Program-made: the position numbers and the translations under genes
Shown: positions 26,051 through 38,420 of the stretch, in pieces
How positions within the stretch are numbered: the stretch's first letter is position 1
Layout: each line of letters opens with the position of its first letter
Assembly (NCBI GenBank): GCA_947561585.1
Contig: CANNZV010002543.1
Location: 29,913-93,912 of the forward strand
Source: Caprella mutica
Lineage: Eukaryota > Arthropoda > Malacostraca > Amphipoda > Caprellidae
Direction: 5' to 3'
Length of the DNA: 64,000 bases
Notes under the pieces: generated by a model
Told to the model about the DNA's origin: nothing
What the model saw: the letters and a program-made list of their open reading frames with translations, nothing else
Database searches by the model: none

Positions 26051-26068
26051 GCCTAGACCCACAATCAG

Positions 26069-26558
26069 GTTCAAATTCACGGCTCAAAGCCATTCCATGT
26101 CCACATATAATTCATAAAGTTTTTTTGAAATTAAAACTAATATTGTGATTTGTGTATCATAATGTTCATTCAGTTATATGATCAAATTCTCTTATGGAAA
26201 AATATTTAAAAGTATTTTCACTATAAACATAATTGCATAATTTCGAACTACATTATTAATTCCATTAAAAGAGTAGCCAGAATATTATGTATTATCAAGA
26301 ATCTTTAATTTATTCCTATCTAAATGTTACTATAAAAGGAATTGAATCAGCCTAAAAGCCCTTTTGTCAGAATAACTGAGCTAAATTCTTCCATCGAATC
26401 TTTCGTTTCTGCAACCATTGGCTATTGGTTTGGCTCCAAAAGAAAATTGCCTACGTGAAATGTGTTCATTCCCTCAAAGTGAATCTTCTTGTTTAACATT
26501 AGATTAGTTTGTATATATCAAAGAAGCAGAGTATTCTACTAGTCCACACTTTACAATC
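26069..26558. other. No gene recognised
   Basis: AT-rich sequence between two foldback elements. No supportable feature. Confidence 0.45.
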
Positions 26559-27960
26559 GTGATCGGTAAATTCCACCGCAGAAAGTTCCACCAGGAAGAT
26601 TCCACTGCGGAAGATTCCACCGGCGTTAAATACCAGATGTAGTAAATTTCACCGCGGAAGAATTCACCGTTTTGAAAAAACAAAAACAAATGATTAGTAT
26701 AAATAAACAGTTTATTTTAAAAATGTATTTCTAAGTCTAGGTAATTGATAATTATAAAATTGTAAATGAACTATAAAAAAATTAATAATCCGGCCATCAT
26801 ATAGGCATTAAATATTTAACTGGTTAATCGTGACATAATATGACCCAGATATTGGATCACCAACCTGTGGCAACACTGCAAAATTTAGCTTCTTGAATCT
26901 ATCAACAAAAACACTAAGTTCAGGTTTTGATGTTTAATGAAAATATTTTTTTTTCATGTTTCATTATTGAAAAGGTTAATATTAAGAAGCAACATGACAA
27001 GCATGTTTTTGGTGTCTATTTCTTTAGAGTCACTTTAAATCAGAGTCCTGCAGAACCGAATTTATATTAAGATGTTGCATATCAAAAGAAACTCTATACG
27101 TGTTATGATCTTATGTGAGTTTGAAGTTCTGTTTTTTATTCGTGTGTCTGTGGTTTCAGATCGAAGCTAGTTAATGTACTGCAATTTTTCTGCCTAACTC
27201 TATGTTCAAAATTTAGTTGAAACGCATTATATTTAAACTTTATTTTGTAATAGTTTCAATAGAGATTATTATACAGTTTCAGAAAGTTTCATATTGGTAA
27301 TTTTTCTTTTTTATAATAATATATATCGATACTAATTAAACGTTTTATTTCAGTACGTGTCAAATTTATTTTTTAATTCCACCTTTTATCGTCGCTGATT
27401 TAAATTGAGATATCTATTGGTACATTTAATAAAATAAAATAAAATTTATATTACAAACAAAATATAATCCTTAATTTCAGTTTCATCATATATGTTTAAA
27501 GGATAATCAAACGGAATCTTAATTGTTTGTCACTGGGGCAGTGGAACTTTATTGTTGAATTTACACTACTTAATTTTTTTCAAAATTGAATTGATTCATA
27601 ATAAAAAGATAGATTGATCTGTCTATTACTTCGTATGATCTCCTAACCGAACAACATTTTATTTGTTAAAAAGTAAAGAAATTATAAGAATATGTCATGT
27701 TAATTTCTTAACTTTTTAACTAATAAAATGTTGTTCGGTTACCACCAAAAACACATTTTTCTTATAATTTTTCTTTTAGGCCTTCAATTAACATGACATA
27801 TTCTTATAATTTCTTGACTTTTTAACTAATAAAATGTTGTTCGGTTACCACCAAAAACACATTTTTCTTATAATCAGTTTTAATAAATTTTATACCTTTT
27901 GTAAATGAAATCCAGTATTATGCGGTGGAATCTTCCGCGGCGGAATTTTCTGGCAGTGGA
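26559..27960 (+). mobile_element. Foldback element FB-5 (GGTAAATTCCACCGC arrays), decayed
   Basis: The left array (26559-26669) starts GTGATCGG, then TAAATTCCACCGC and five further degenerate phrases. The right array is short (27917-27960) and inverted (GCGGTGGAATCTTCCGCGGCGG). No clean target duplication could be found, so the right edge is uncertain. A lone CAGTGGAAC at 27538 may be another phrase. Confidence 0.55.
27640..27878 (+). repeat. Inverted and direct repeat cluster
   Basis: 27642-27704 (AACCGAACAACATTTTATTT onward) is an inverted repeat of 27783-27846, about 60 bp. Its right part also recurs directly at 27705-27770 and 27813-27878, each with TTCGGTTACCACCAAAAACA. It can form long alternative hairpins. 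Confidence 0.75.
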
Positions 27961-27988
27961 TGATGAAAACATGGACAAAATCGTGGGT

Positions 27989-28234
27989 TTTGGCTAACCA
28001 AACTACATTTCTACGTTGCTACAAGTTAGAGTACAATTAATTTCATAAATTACGTGATTTACGCTGAGTTACGCCGATACGTAAATATTTTTTAACTTTT
28101 AAATACAAAATATATTTGTTATTTATGTAGGAACAAAGTCAAGCAAGGCCAGTAAATTTAAAGGAACGGCATGGAAGATAAGAAGCAATTTAAAAAAAGA
28201 TGTGCCTAGGATACACACGTCAAACTCATTAAGA
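27989..28234 (-). mobile_element. piggyBac-like MITE, truncated
   Basis: Reverse-orientation partial copy of the 543-549 bp family. It runs from GGCTAACCAAACTAC to the degenerate end ACTCATTAAGA, followed by TTAA. The first half of the element is missing, at the boundary with FB-5. Confidence 0.75.
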
Positions 28235-28238
28235 TTAA

Positions 28239-29302
28239 ACGCATCCTAAAAAATAAAATGTTTCCTTCATATATACTTGGTTGCTTTAAAAAAACTATAT
28301 ATATAGTTTACTTGATTAACACCAATGACATGGAAACAAAACCCAATGACCCATTATACCAGCATCAGATTGTTTCTTGTGGAATCTCCCTGAAATTCAC
28401 CCTCAATTTCCAAAAATATATTTAGTAATCTTATTAAAAGTATTCTTATTAAATAATCTTCACTTAAATAATCTTCACTATCTCAATAATACCATACAAA
28501 ATAACTATATTCTCTTTAAGATTCACGTAGGATCGTGCACTTATTCGCAATTTCCCCCACCTTTAAAGGTTGATGACATCATACCTATCCTAAAACTTCA
28601 AATCAAACGAAAACATAGTTTGGCCGTCTTTCAAGTTCTCATATGTCGATATATGACATTTTCCCATTACATTTTCAGGGGTATGATTGAAGAATCTTTG
28701 CTTATTGTGAAGGAATTGTCCCAACGATGGAACAGTTAAAATTACCATCTTTAAATTCTCATTCAATGCATCCTGAAAAGAAAGGGATACGATAATTTGT
28801 TACAGTATGATACCTTTATAGAATAATATCTGGTACAATAGTGAATTTTCATGGGCGAATTATACTATTCTTAATTATCGGACAATTATAAACATAACAG
28901 ATCTCATTATATTTCTCTTATACAGTCTCAGGAGAGTACTTGGATATGATATCAATTTTTAATCCGCAATCATCAGTATCAGTACCTAGAACAAGATATT
29001 TTCTCCTAATGCATATGGCATATACTCTTTCAACAATGGTTAGTAAGTTAGTAGCTTTGATAATAGAAACAGATTTAATTCAATCAGTCCACAGATCAAA
29101 GTCAGTATGCTACAAATTCATGTTAAGAAGAAGGAACTTGCATTTGTATTTTTGGTCTATAAGGATAAAATTTCAATAGACTTGAACTACCTCCAAATAT
29201 TGTCCAAATGTTTTAGGATATTAATTGAGTTATTTATTCATGGCTACGTAGTATTTAACGAATGGGCATCTAAAAATAAATTATTTTCAACCAGATGAGC
29301 AT
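28239..29302. other. No gene recognised
   Basis: Contains open frames of 120 codons (28377-28739) and 79 codons (28940-29179). I find no domain, and neither shows splice signals or homologous copies in the window. Confidence 0.4.
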
Positions 29303-29421
29303 TGTCACAAGGGTGGAATTTACATGGAAGGAATTTACCTGGAGTGGATTAAAACGGGATGGAATATACCGGGGTGAGATTTACCGGGGTGGGAAATACC
29401 AGGGTGGAATATACCTAGAAC
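29303..29421 (+). repeat. Solo phrase array (GGGTGGAATTTACC type)
   Basis: About seven copies of a 15-18 bp phrase, GGGTGGAATTTACCGG. The right edge is CCTAGAAC (reverse GTTCTAGG), the same terminal signature as FB-7. The left edge is GTCACAAGG. No inverted partner array is nearby. Confidence 0.65.
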
Positions 29422-31189
29422 GTGTATTACATAAGATACAGAGTGTTGCTACATAGTTACCTTTCACGACTTTAGTACTATTCTTAATAAACCAGTTTCC
29501 CATCCGTGATGATGAGGTTTTTCTTTATATTAATAAATTTAATTTTAAAAGCAGCACATAACTTAGCTTTATCGTGCCTTTTCTTCCAGTCATCAAAAGT
29601 CATTTCAACAACAGTGTTCCATTGTCTTTTATTGTTATCCATCAACTTTATGTAATATATACCGATATTGTCGATTAAGATACCAGCATCAACTGTAATT
29701 TAAATTCCAAACACTATAAATTATTTATCAGCTGAATCCACAGTGTTTTATCATTGTTTTTTTTAATAGTGCCTCACAATAAAAGAAATGCTTTGTATTT
29801 AGCATTTTCTGTTGCGAAATGATGTAAACTTGAATATATCATTTTTCATCTTTCTTCGATAGTATTTCATTTTGTATGTATTCAAAAATTTTGCAAGTGT
29901 GTTCATGTTCTCTGAGGTCGGCTTTCATTAGGTTGAAGCAGAAACTGCAACATTTGTTTGTATAAAACGATTTTTTTTTCATGTTAGATGAATGAATGAA
30001 TAAATTAAAACTATGTTAATTAATGATATTAATATAATAATATTAATATATAATACAGAGATAGATTGTTGGTTAACCTAGATTATTTGAACTTCTTCTT
30101 ATTACAGTTAGTACTGTAATTATCATCCTGTTCCTTGGGTTGATATAACACTAAATTATAGTTGGTAACTTTTCAATTTTATTAAAGTGTTCAAGTATGA
30201 TTGGTTCACCGTGTCTAATAGGAAATTTAATGTATTTCCCTTTATTTTTTCATAGTGTTTCTTAATTGGATGGAGGCATTGACCATCTTACAACATGAAG
30301 AATGCATTCAGAGAAAGTTGTACGCTGTCAAAATTAGTTTTAATGATCAAAAGGGATCGATAAACTGATAATGATTCAGTTCATCTGTCTCCCACTCTGC
30401 TCAACGCACGTACGATTCTATTTCCAAATTTCCTTTTACTTCAATATTCTAGAGGCATCTCAATTTTCAGTCCAGTCATTTAATTTCCAAGACGAAGAAG
30501 AATCAGAAAAGCGATTGATTTCAACAAATTTAGAGCACTGTTCTATTTCTGAGGATTGTATATAGTATATACACTATACAGTGTGAGTGGAGTGTTTTAT
30601 TTGAAGCTTCCCCTGTTAATATCAGTAATGTGGAAATAGTGGACGACGCAATGGAGAATACCAATGTGCCAATAATTAGATATTAGATTCTTTACTATCG
30701 CATAAATAATTTGATAGTAGTAATTACAGTCACAATAATGTAGTTTGTAGTAATCTGATTCAAAGAGTTATGTTAAAAATAATGACACTAAAATCTATGT
30801 AAATTATTTTGAATTTATAAATTAATATTTTGTTTGAATAATTTATTTCATATTTTAAAATGTTCATGGTGATTTTCAAATAAGTACTTTTTAGCTCCTA
30901 ACCTATACAATATGCATTTCGTAATCTAAGAATCAAATTAGCAGAATAAACTCCTATTTGATTATTAATTTTATATTATTAATCATATAAATTTAATTTT
31001 GACATGATAGTATAACACAATGATAATATTAACCTAATATTTGAGTCAATATAACTCATAATGATATTTTTTACCAGATATTTGGGTCAGTATACATAAT
31101 GATATTAAATACCAGATATTTGGGTCAGTATAACACATAATGATAATCTTGACCTGATATTTAGTTCAGTGAGATATATAATGATAACT
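29422..31189. other. No gene recognised
   Basis: AT-rich sequence without a supportable gene. Confidence 0.45.
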
Positions 31190-31730
31190 AGGTTATGTGG
31201 ACTCGGTAGTGCGCATACCTTCGCCTCCGCTTTGACCTGTTCTCTCCCAAAATTTAAGAAACTGCTAACTGGATAATAACCAATCGTCCCTCCAAGTTTC
31301 ATGCAATATGGTACAATACTTTTTGAGTTATAAATGACCTTGACCTTGACCTTTGGCCGGATCGCTTCCAAAATTTTAGACAATTTGGTTGAATACTTTT
31401 CGAGTTACAAATGGCCTTGACCTTGATCTTTGACCTTTGACCCGATCGCTCCCAAAATCTAACAAAATGGTTCCTGTATATTGACCAATCGCCCCACCAA
31501 GTTTCATGCAATATGGTTCAATAATTTTTGAGTTATGAATGACCGTGACCTTGACCATTGAACGGATCGCTCCCAAAATTCTACCAGCAGGTCACTGGAT
31601 ATAGACCAATCGTTTCATCAAATTTCAGGCAATTTGATTGAACACTTCTTCAGTTAGGCGAATAACAAGATGATAAATAAATTCCGATGAAAATATGACC
31701 TTCCCGCATTCTGCGAAGGTAAACATGACC
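31190..31730 (+). repeat. Dispersed repeat R3, long copy (internally duplicated)
   Basis: Repeating blocks such as GACCTTGACCTTTGACC, GATCGCTCCCAAAATCTAA, GACCAATCGTC and TTTCATGCAATATGGTTCAA run three to four times and end in CATTCTGCGAAGGTAA. This belongs to a widespread invertebrate repeat type. Related copies are at 56930-57070 and, inverted, at 58355-58690. Open frames here are repeat translations. Confidence 0.75.
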
Positions 31731-33745
31731 TGATATTGAAGTTAAGCATAATACATTCATATAGGTCAAATTTTCAAATTGATTTTAATGATCATATTCC
31801 AAACTTATATGCTTATTAATCTAAATGAAATGAATAATAAAGATGAAATTATCGCACAATCTTTTCTCTTTTTCAAATATGAGGAATACTGAAAAAACAA
31901 CACTCTTATTTGAAATTTAACAATTGGTAATAATGGGGAGGGCATATCTAATATTTCGGGGTGTCAAAACGCATTTTTTCTTTTTCTATAACCGACAAGA
32001 ATATTTAATCGGAAATTGATATTAAAGAACGTTTGATATAATATAATATTGAGCTGAAGGAAATTGTGGAAGTTAATTTATGTACATAATTAAGAGTACA
32101 ACTCTCTGGTCCTCGGTGTCTTTTGTCTCCGCTTCTGATCCACTTTCCATTTGTGAACATTTCGATATGATCTTCTACTGATAGAAATGCCTGTCAATAT
32201 TGATCGTAATGAAAAATAATAGATGAGCTGCATTATTTTCTATCGTTCTTGATGGTACATTCTCGGCAAAAAATCCCTAGGATAATGACTGAAATTAGTA
32301 TGTTTTACAATAAAAATAAGATCAAATTTTACCTTAATCAACCATAAAAGATAATCTGCCAATTGAAAACTATAATTCTAACTGTTCCCTTAAAGTGTGA
32401 TAGGGAGAACAATTGAAGCTAGTATTTGGTTTATATATTGAGGAGTATTCGAAACAAATTTTTCCTCTCAACAAATGTCCAATAGTTCAATTAACTCTTT
32501 ATGAGACGAAGCCTTGGCTTTCAGCCAGAAAAAGAGAAAAAATGAAACTGCGTTAATGGACTGGCGAGTTTAAACAAATTTAAGACAACATTTTATTAGA
32601 AATTTGATCTCTATAAACAATTCACATGAGATGATCTTTAGATTCTATTGGCATGAGAAGATCTTTATAGACAATTAACATGAGATGATCTTTATGGCGG
32701 AATAACATCTTGGTGAAATTATAAACTTTGTGTAATAATTTTTATAAATCCTTGAGTCTGTATCAATTTTCGATATTTTATTCAATGCATATTTGTCCTT
32801 ATTAATCTTTGTTTAATGCATATTTAATAGAATACATCAATAAAATTACGTAATCTACTGGTAGCTACACATGGGCACCATTTATTTGATATCTAAAGAC
32901 TACTGATTATGCTTATATAAAATAATTGAAGCTTAATAATATCTCTGTGGAATTTAAGAGCATGAATTCATTTAATATTAAATGTACTCCGCCATATATT
33001 CTTATTATTTAAATTCATCGGAACTTTTCTTTTTCGGATACGCAATTATAAATCGTGAGTGTTTTCGTATGTTGTACTTCTAAAGAACTAAAGCTCTATA
33101 TGCCCAAAATAATTAAAATTAAATCTAAAGATTTAATTTCAAGATACAGTTTCTTGACACTTAATTTGTTACAAAATTTACATTGAATTAAATTCCCTAA
33201 AGGTCGAAATTTACTAAAATGAACTGACGCCAAGTGAAGTTCAAGAGCATTCCAAAGCCTCGAGTGTGAACTTACTTGTCAAAGTTTGGTTCTTCATGAG
33301 GAAAGTTAGTAAATATCAGAGGAAGAAGAGAAGCCGAAAACTGTATTCTCAAGTTGAAATTAGATTTCTTTGACTGTTGCATGTACAAGTTGTTCACCAG
33401 TTGTTGTCCTCCAATCAAAACATTCTATTGAAACTAAAACTTTGGTCTTCACTCATGATATAGAAGGCGGAATTTGTTGAAACAGTTTCTGAATATTAGT
33501 ATTCACTATCCAACAGGAATAACTTGACACTCTGTTTTCCTCAAGTATACATTGGTAATAAAACTGTTAGCTTCCTCTTCTGGATGTCTGAGGTTTTCTA
33601 AGGATTCTCCATCTTGAAATTTTTCCATATTTGATAGTCTAACTTGCGGTGTCCCTAAATTATATGAGTTGTGTATTCACAAGGTAGTTCATCATTTATT
33701 ATTTAGGCAGATCAGGGTAATCAGAGAAGGGAAACACACTGGTAG
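31731..33745. other. No gene recognised
   Basis: AT-rich sequence without a supportable gene. Confidence 0.45.
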
Positions 33746-35350
33746 TTATTCAGTGGTGCTAGGTAATCTGATCCCCGGTAATTTGATCCCCGGTTAATTT
33801 GAACACTGGTAATTTGACCCCAGGTAATTTGGTCCTCGATTTCTGATCCCCGGTAAGTTGACTCCCGGAAATTTGATTCCCGATAAGTTGACCCCCGGTA
33901 ATTTGACCCATGGATATGGATGTTATATCAAAATAAAAAGTATAAAATAAAATAAAATTATGCTCTATCATAAAATAAAAAATTGACAATAATAATGGCA
34001 TATTCTGCTCTATACTGTATGACACACACAAAAGTGTACAGAACTTCAAATTTTTCTAAATTTATTATTTATAAGTAGATGAAAAATAGAGTTAAAGTAA
34101 AATTGAAAACTATATTTTTTCATGTATTCATTCTGCCACATGCATTCATTCACTAAAGCCACTTTCACACGAGTAGTTTTCTCATACCGCTGTAAAGTAA
34201 AAGCTACAAGAAGAAAAAAAATGAATCTTAGCGTACATACAAAACACATTCTTCTGTTCACACGTAGCGTTTCTGAACCAGGATGTAAATTTAACAATGA
34301 TGCCTAGCGTCTCATTTCTAAAAACTTAGTATAAACTTCATGCCGATAGTTTAGCTTACCATTGAGTTCAGTGTAGTCTTTCACACTTGGCATGAAATAT
34401 CATGCCAATAACTAGATTAACACAGACCAATAATGTAGACTTTCCAATTTTACGAGGATTTGAGAAGTCTAGAGAGAGATATATATAATCAAGTGAATAA
34501 TTAACTCAAATCGTTATGTAACAAGTCGAATTAATCATTCACTTTATTATTATATTATATCTATCTCTCATGATACCAATTTAAATATTTATTAGAGTGA
34601 GGTAATGCATTCATATGTAGTTCTCACACCCGCATTCGGTTATCACAGGTACATGTAGCCTCTAACTTTTTATTTGATCAGGTATTAAGTTTAAACGTAT
34701 ATGATGTTTGAACTATACTAATACCGATAATATCTAGTGAAAATAATTTTAATTATAGTAATATGCGAAGCAAACTTCGAAAAATGATGTACATGAGAAA
34801 CCCGATCGGGTGTCACAGGTACATTTGCAGTTTATTTTTGATAAATATACCGATATACTTGGTCATTAAACAATCATGAAGTTAACATAACAGAACCATA
34901 GCGGATCAAAAATCTACATAACTATGTACATTTTTGTTACAGTTAGCATACGATTTTCATGACATAAGAATGATCTTTATTACTTCAAATTTCATTAATT
35001 AACGATATTTTCGCATCATATAATCAGTAAGAACCGCCCGAGTTGCTAAAACCTAACAAACCAAACAAAGCCCTGAGAACATCTCGTCGGAGCCCATTGA
35101 AGCTATTGACTGACAAAAAACTCAAATTACTCTAGACAAAATTGGTGCAGTATTCCTGTTCAATAAAATTAAGAAAACCAGGAAGATAATAATTTTATAC
35201 GGTATTATGATTAATAGTAAATAGCGATGAAAAATATGGAATGCAGTTATTATAAATTACTAATTAGATACCAGGACGGTTTGGTGCAGCTAATTGAAGT
35301 GATCCAACTTGATGATTATCTGTCTTTTATTAATTTGAACATTGAGCTAT

Positions 35351-35486
35351 TTGATCATTTGAGCAATTGTCTTTCGAGCAATTGTTCCTTCGAGCAATTG
35401 TTCCTTCGAGCAATTGTTCATTCGAGCAATTGTTCTTGGAGAAATTGTCTTTCGAGCAATTGTTTTCGAACAATCTACCTAGAACC
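35351..35486 (+). repeat. Solo phrase array (CGAGCAATTGTTCCTT type)
   Basis: About seven copies of a 16-bp phrase, CGAGCAATTGTTCCTT. The right edge is CCTAGAACC, whose reverse GGTTCTAGG is identical to the left end of FB-7. The 106-codon open frame across it is a read-through of the repeat. Confidence 0.7.
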
Positions 35487-36069
35487 TAGTACAGTACCTG
35501 TTATTGAATCTATATTTTATTCGAATGCAATAATGTATTATGGATAATAAACATATTCTGATTAACAAAAAATCTCTCAAAAGACAAAAAATAATTATTT
35601 TTCAAATATTTATTGTCAATATTATTGTAGCTTTGTTTGTTTTGTTTTCCCTTTCAATATGTATTTCTTAATAAAAGTGTGACACACGGACAGACAGACA
35701 CACGGAGCTCTTATTATTGTATAGATAACTATATATGAAAAAATAATTTATTTCAAATGTGGAATAATTTATTTCAAAATAATGAAAAATTAGGTACAAA
35801 TTCATCAGAAAATCTATTGTATTTGTAATATTCATATTATTTATTCTATTAATTAGGAAATCCATTTATATGTCCTGTATCCATGTTACTTACAATACCT
35901 TTATTATTACTGTCTTTACTCTAATAAATTACTTATATGCTGGAATCGGATTATGATAATAACCTACAACTCTTGAAATATTATAGTATTGAAGATAGTT
36001 CTGTACATATTGTATAATTTATTATTTGAAAGATTTGGAAGAAATGGAAAATAGGGTGATAATGAAAAT

Positions 36070-37553
36070 AGGGTGATAATGAAGAGAAAAACAAGGGTTG
36101 TAAGGGTTCAAGCTTGCGATTTTTTAAAAACTCATCCTCAGGAAAAACTAAATATATCCTAATTCTAATATATAAATACAAGATTCTTCTATCTAGGATA
36201 CAGAAATGAATAAATATCACTAATGTTACTATTAATTAAATATACAAATGATCTCGGTAAAAACTATCTACATATAAAAGAAAGAAATCATTTTAAAATA
36301 AATAATTCTGTAGAAGCCCATTGCGAAACTAATTGGGGCTTCTGTTCATAAACAAAAATAGATTCCAATGTCCTTAATCGTAACTATTGCAGGTTGATAA
36401 AAAATTTAAATCCTTTTTTCCAAAATCTGATGGTTATTGTCATATGAATGGTTTATAATTTTGATATTTTCTTGATTAGATAAAACATTAAACAGGTTTT
36501 TGAAGGAGACCCCTCTGTGTTGACGGTGTCCGGAAAACTGCCAGGCGGAAAACTGCCAGGCGGAAAACTGCCGAAGCGGAAAACTGCCATGCGGAAAACT
36601 GCCTGGCGGAAAACTGCCAGTCACTTAATGGGAATTTATGTATTTTTTTATTTTTATTATTTAGTCATAAACACATTTAAAGAACATTTTAATTAAAAGA
36701 ACGGCGTCAGCCCTTCGTTAAGGGATTAAGGGGACATTCATTTTTACAGTAATAACAAAATAGATATTGGATTACTTAATATCCAAATGAAAATTATATT
36801 TCACCAAAGCTACCTTATTAAACACACAGTAAACCAAACTTCAGTACTCATAAGGAAGTAACAATTACCATTTTATACTTATTTGCTATGTCACGTACAT
36901 TTTAAAAAACATGTTAAGTTACGTATATAGTCCCTTTTTTTAATTTCAAATATAAACGTCAGCAATAAAACCTTTGGTTCAAAAGAAAACGTTAAACCCC
37001 GCGTACTGATTTGTGATTAATAGCTAATTAGATATTCTCATAATTAATTAATCTTAAATTATACAATAAATTAAGTGTATGTTAAATCAACATATACAGA
37101 GGGGTTTCCTTCAAAAACCAGTATAATGTTTCATCTAATCAAGAAAATAGCAAAATTTTAAACCATTCAAATGACCATAACCATCAGATTTTAGAAAATT
37201 ATTTCAAAATTTTATCAACCTGCATTAGTTACGATTTAGGATATTGGAATCTATTTTTATTTATGAACAGAAGACCAAATTAAATTCACAAAGGGCTTCT
37301 ACAGAATTCTTCATTTGAAAATGATTTCGTTCTTTTAAATGTATAAAGCTTTTTACTGAGTTCATTTGTTTATTTAACTAATTGTAATATTAGTGATATT
37401 TACTCATTTCTGTATCCCAGATAGAAGAATTTTGTATTTATATAGTAGTATTAAGATATATTTAGGTTTTGCGGAAATTGAATTTTTGAAAAAATCGAGA
37501 AAACTTGAATATATATGGATTTTTTAATTATAACCCTTTTTTCTCTTCATAAT
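36070..37553 (+). mobile_element. Large inverted repeat nested in FB-6
   Basis: The left arm (36070-36519) and right arm (37096-37553) are inverted copies of about 450 bp. They share TCTATCTAGGATACAGAAATG, GATTCCAATGTCC and TTTTGAAGGAGACCCCTCTG with moderate divergence. The 575-bp spacer starts with the solo array at 36525. No clear target duplication was identified. Confidence 0.7.
36525..36624 (+). repeat. Solo phrase array (GCGGAAAACTGCCAGG type)
   Basis: Six copies of a 15-16 bp phrase, GCGGAAAACTGCCAG, within exactly 100 bp. The left edge is GGTGTCCGG; the right edge is CCAGTCAC, the inverse of GTGACTGG. Both edges are the two signature ends of the large foldback elements, here bounding a single unidirectional array. 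Confidence 0.75.
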
Positions 37554-37749
37554 TAATATTTGTTTCAACGGAACAAATCTAATAATGAAATTAATTAATA
37601 ATATGAAATAGTGCGAAATATAAAATACGGCGGCGAAATAAACATAATATAAGCCCAAGAAGTAAATAACGTCCAAGAATTGAATAACGGGGATCACATT
37701 ACCGGTGGTCTAATTACCAGGGATCAAATTACCGGTCACGTTATTCACT

Positions 37750-38418
37750 GTACTACAGGGTGGCGCAAAAAAAAAGGAATCCCATTTTCAAACTTGTTAT
37801 TTTACAAACTATTGAAGCTAGAAATTTTCTAAAAACATCTTTCTATTCCTTTACTTTTTTGGCATCTATCGTGAAAATCTGTTAAAGTTACGACAAAAGT
37901 TAAACATCCTGCAGCGAATTAAAAAAAGGTAAATAAAAATGGCTTGCGCGAGGACGAAATATAAGAAAAAAATAACAATAGGTATAATTCATTCTATATG
38001 AATGTAAAAATGTTAAATTATATTATTTTCTGTAACAAATAAAAGACAATAAAAACCTTAGTTATCATTTGAGAGTTGTTGTTTTATATAAAACTGATAT
38101 CTTTAATAATAACAGTTAGCCGATAATTTTATCTCTTACTCGATTCATCAAAATGCATCTTCCAAAAGAACCAAGTATTTGTTGTGACAAGTTATTTAAA
38201 CACTGAAAGCTTTAAACAGGTTCCACCTCATTTTTAACATAGATTTCATGAAAGATTTTCACCAACCATAAAACCATATTGACTAATGGTAATAAGTTCG
38301 AAACTGAAGAAACCACTTTATTTTGAAAAAAAAGAGATTAGGAGATTAATGTCATAGGAAGAAGTTTAAGCTCTCTGTATTATAATGTTTACCAATATAT
38401 TTTTTTCCTTTTATTCAC
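37750..38418. other. No gene recognised
   Basis: AT-rich sequence. Starts with TACAGGGTGGCGCAAAA, which resembles a mariner-type end, but no partner end was found. Confidence 0.4.
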
Positions 38419-38420
38419 TA

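Larger units (their letters stand above)
24304..26059 (+). mobile_element. Foldback element FB-4 (GCCGAATTTGCCGAA arrays), interrupted by a hAT element
   Basis: The left array (24309-24412) repeats GATTCGCCGAA-like phrases; the right array (25168-25341) carries them inverted (CGGCTAATTTGAGATTCGGC and relatives). It starts CGGTATCCGG, nearly identical to the GGTATCCGG end of FB-1 although the phrase differs. Its other end reads GGTCTAGGC on the reverse strand. The flanks TACTATCAG (24295-24303) and CACAATCAG (26060-26068) match at 7 of 9 bases. The last bases of the element were duplicated by the hAT insertion at 25342. Confidence 0.7.
33755..37740 (+). mobile_element. Foldback element FB-6 (GGTAATTTGATCCCC arrays)
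   Basis: The left array (33755-33910, about ten phrases of GGTAATTTGATCCCCG type) and the right array (37681-37740, inverted) bound a 3.99-kb element. The left end is GGTGCTAGG; the right end on the reverse strand is CGTGACCGG. The flanks TTATTCAGT (33746-33754) and TTATTCACT (37741-37749) match at 8 of 9 bases. The interior carries a solo array (35351-35486) and another large inverted repeat (36070-37553), so it is composite. Confidence 0.8.

Noticed and set aside
28377..28739. 120-codon plus-strand frame
   Set aside because: Longest frame outside the two genes, but low-complexity N-half, no domain and no splice context; probably chance in AT-rich DNA.
31105..31576. Three overlapping minus-strand frames rich in KVKVI and RSGQRS
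   Set aside because: They run through repeat R3, a multi-copy invertebrate repeat.
35676..35712. CACACGGACAGACAGACACACGGAGCTC, typical of some transposon tails
   Set aside because: Too short and isolated to assign to a family.
37756..37775. CAGGGTGGCGCAAAAAAA after TA, like a mariner-type terminus
   Set aside because: No inverted partner end found within the window.
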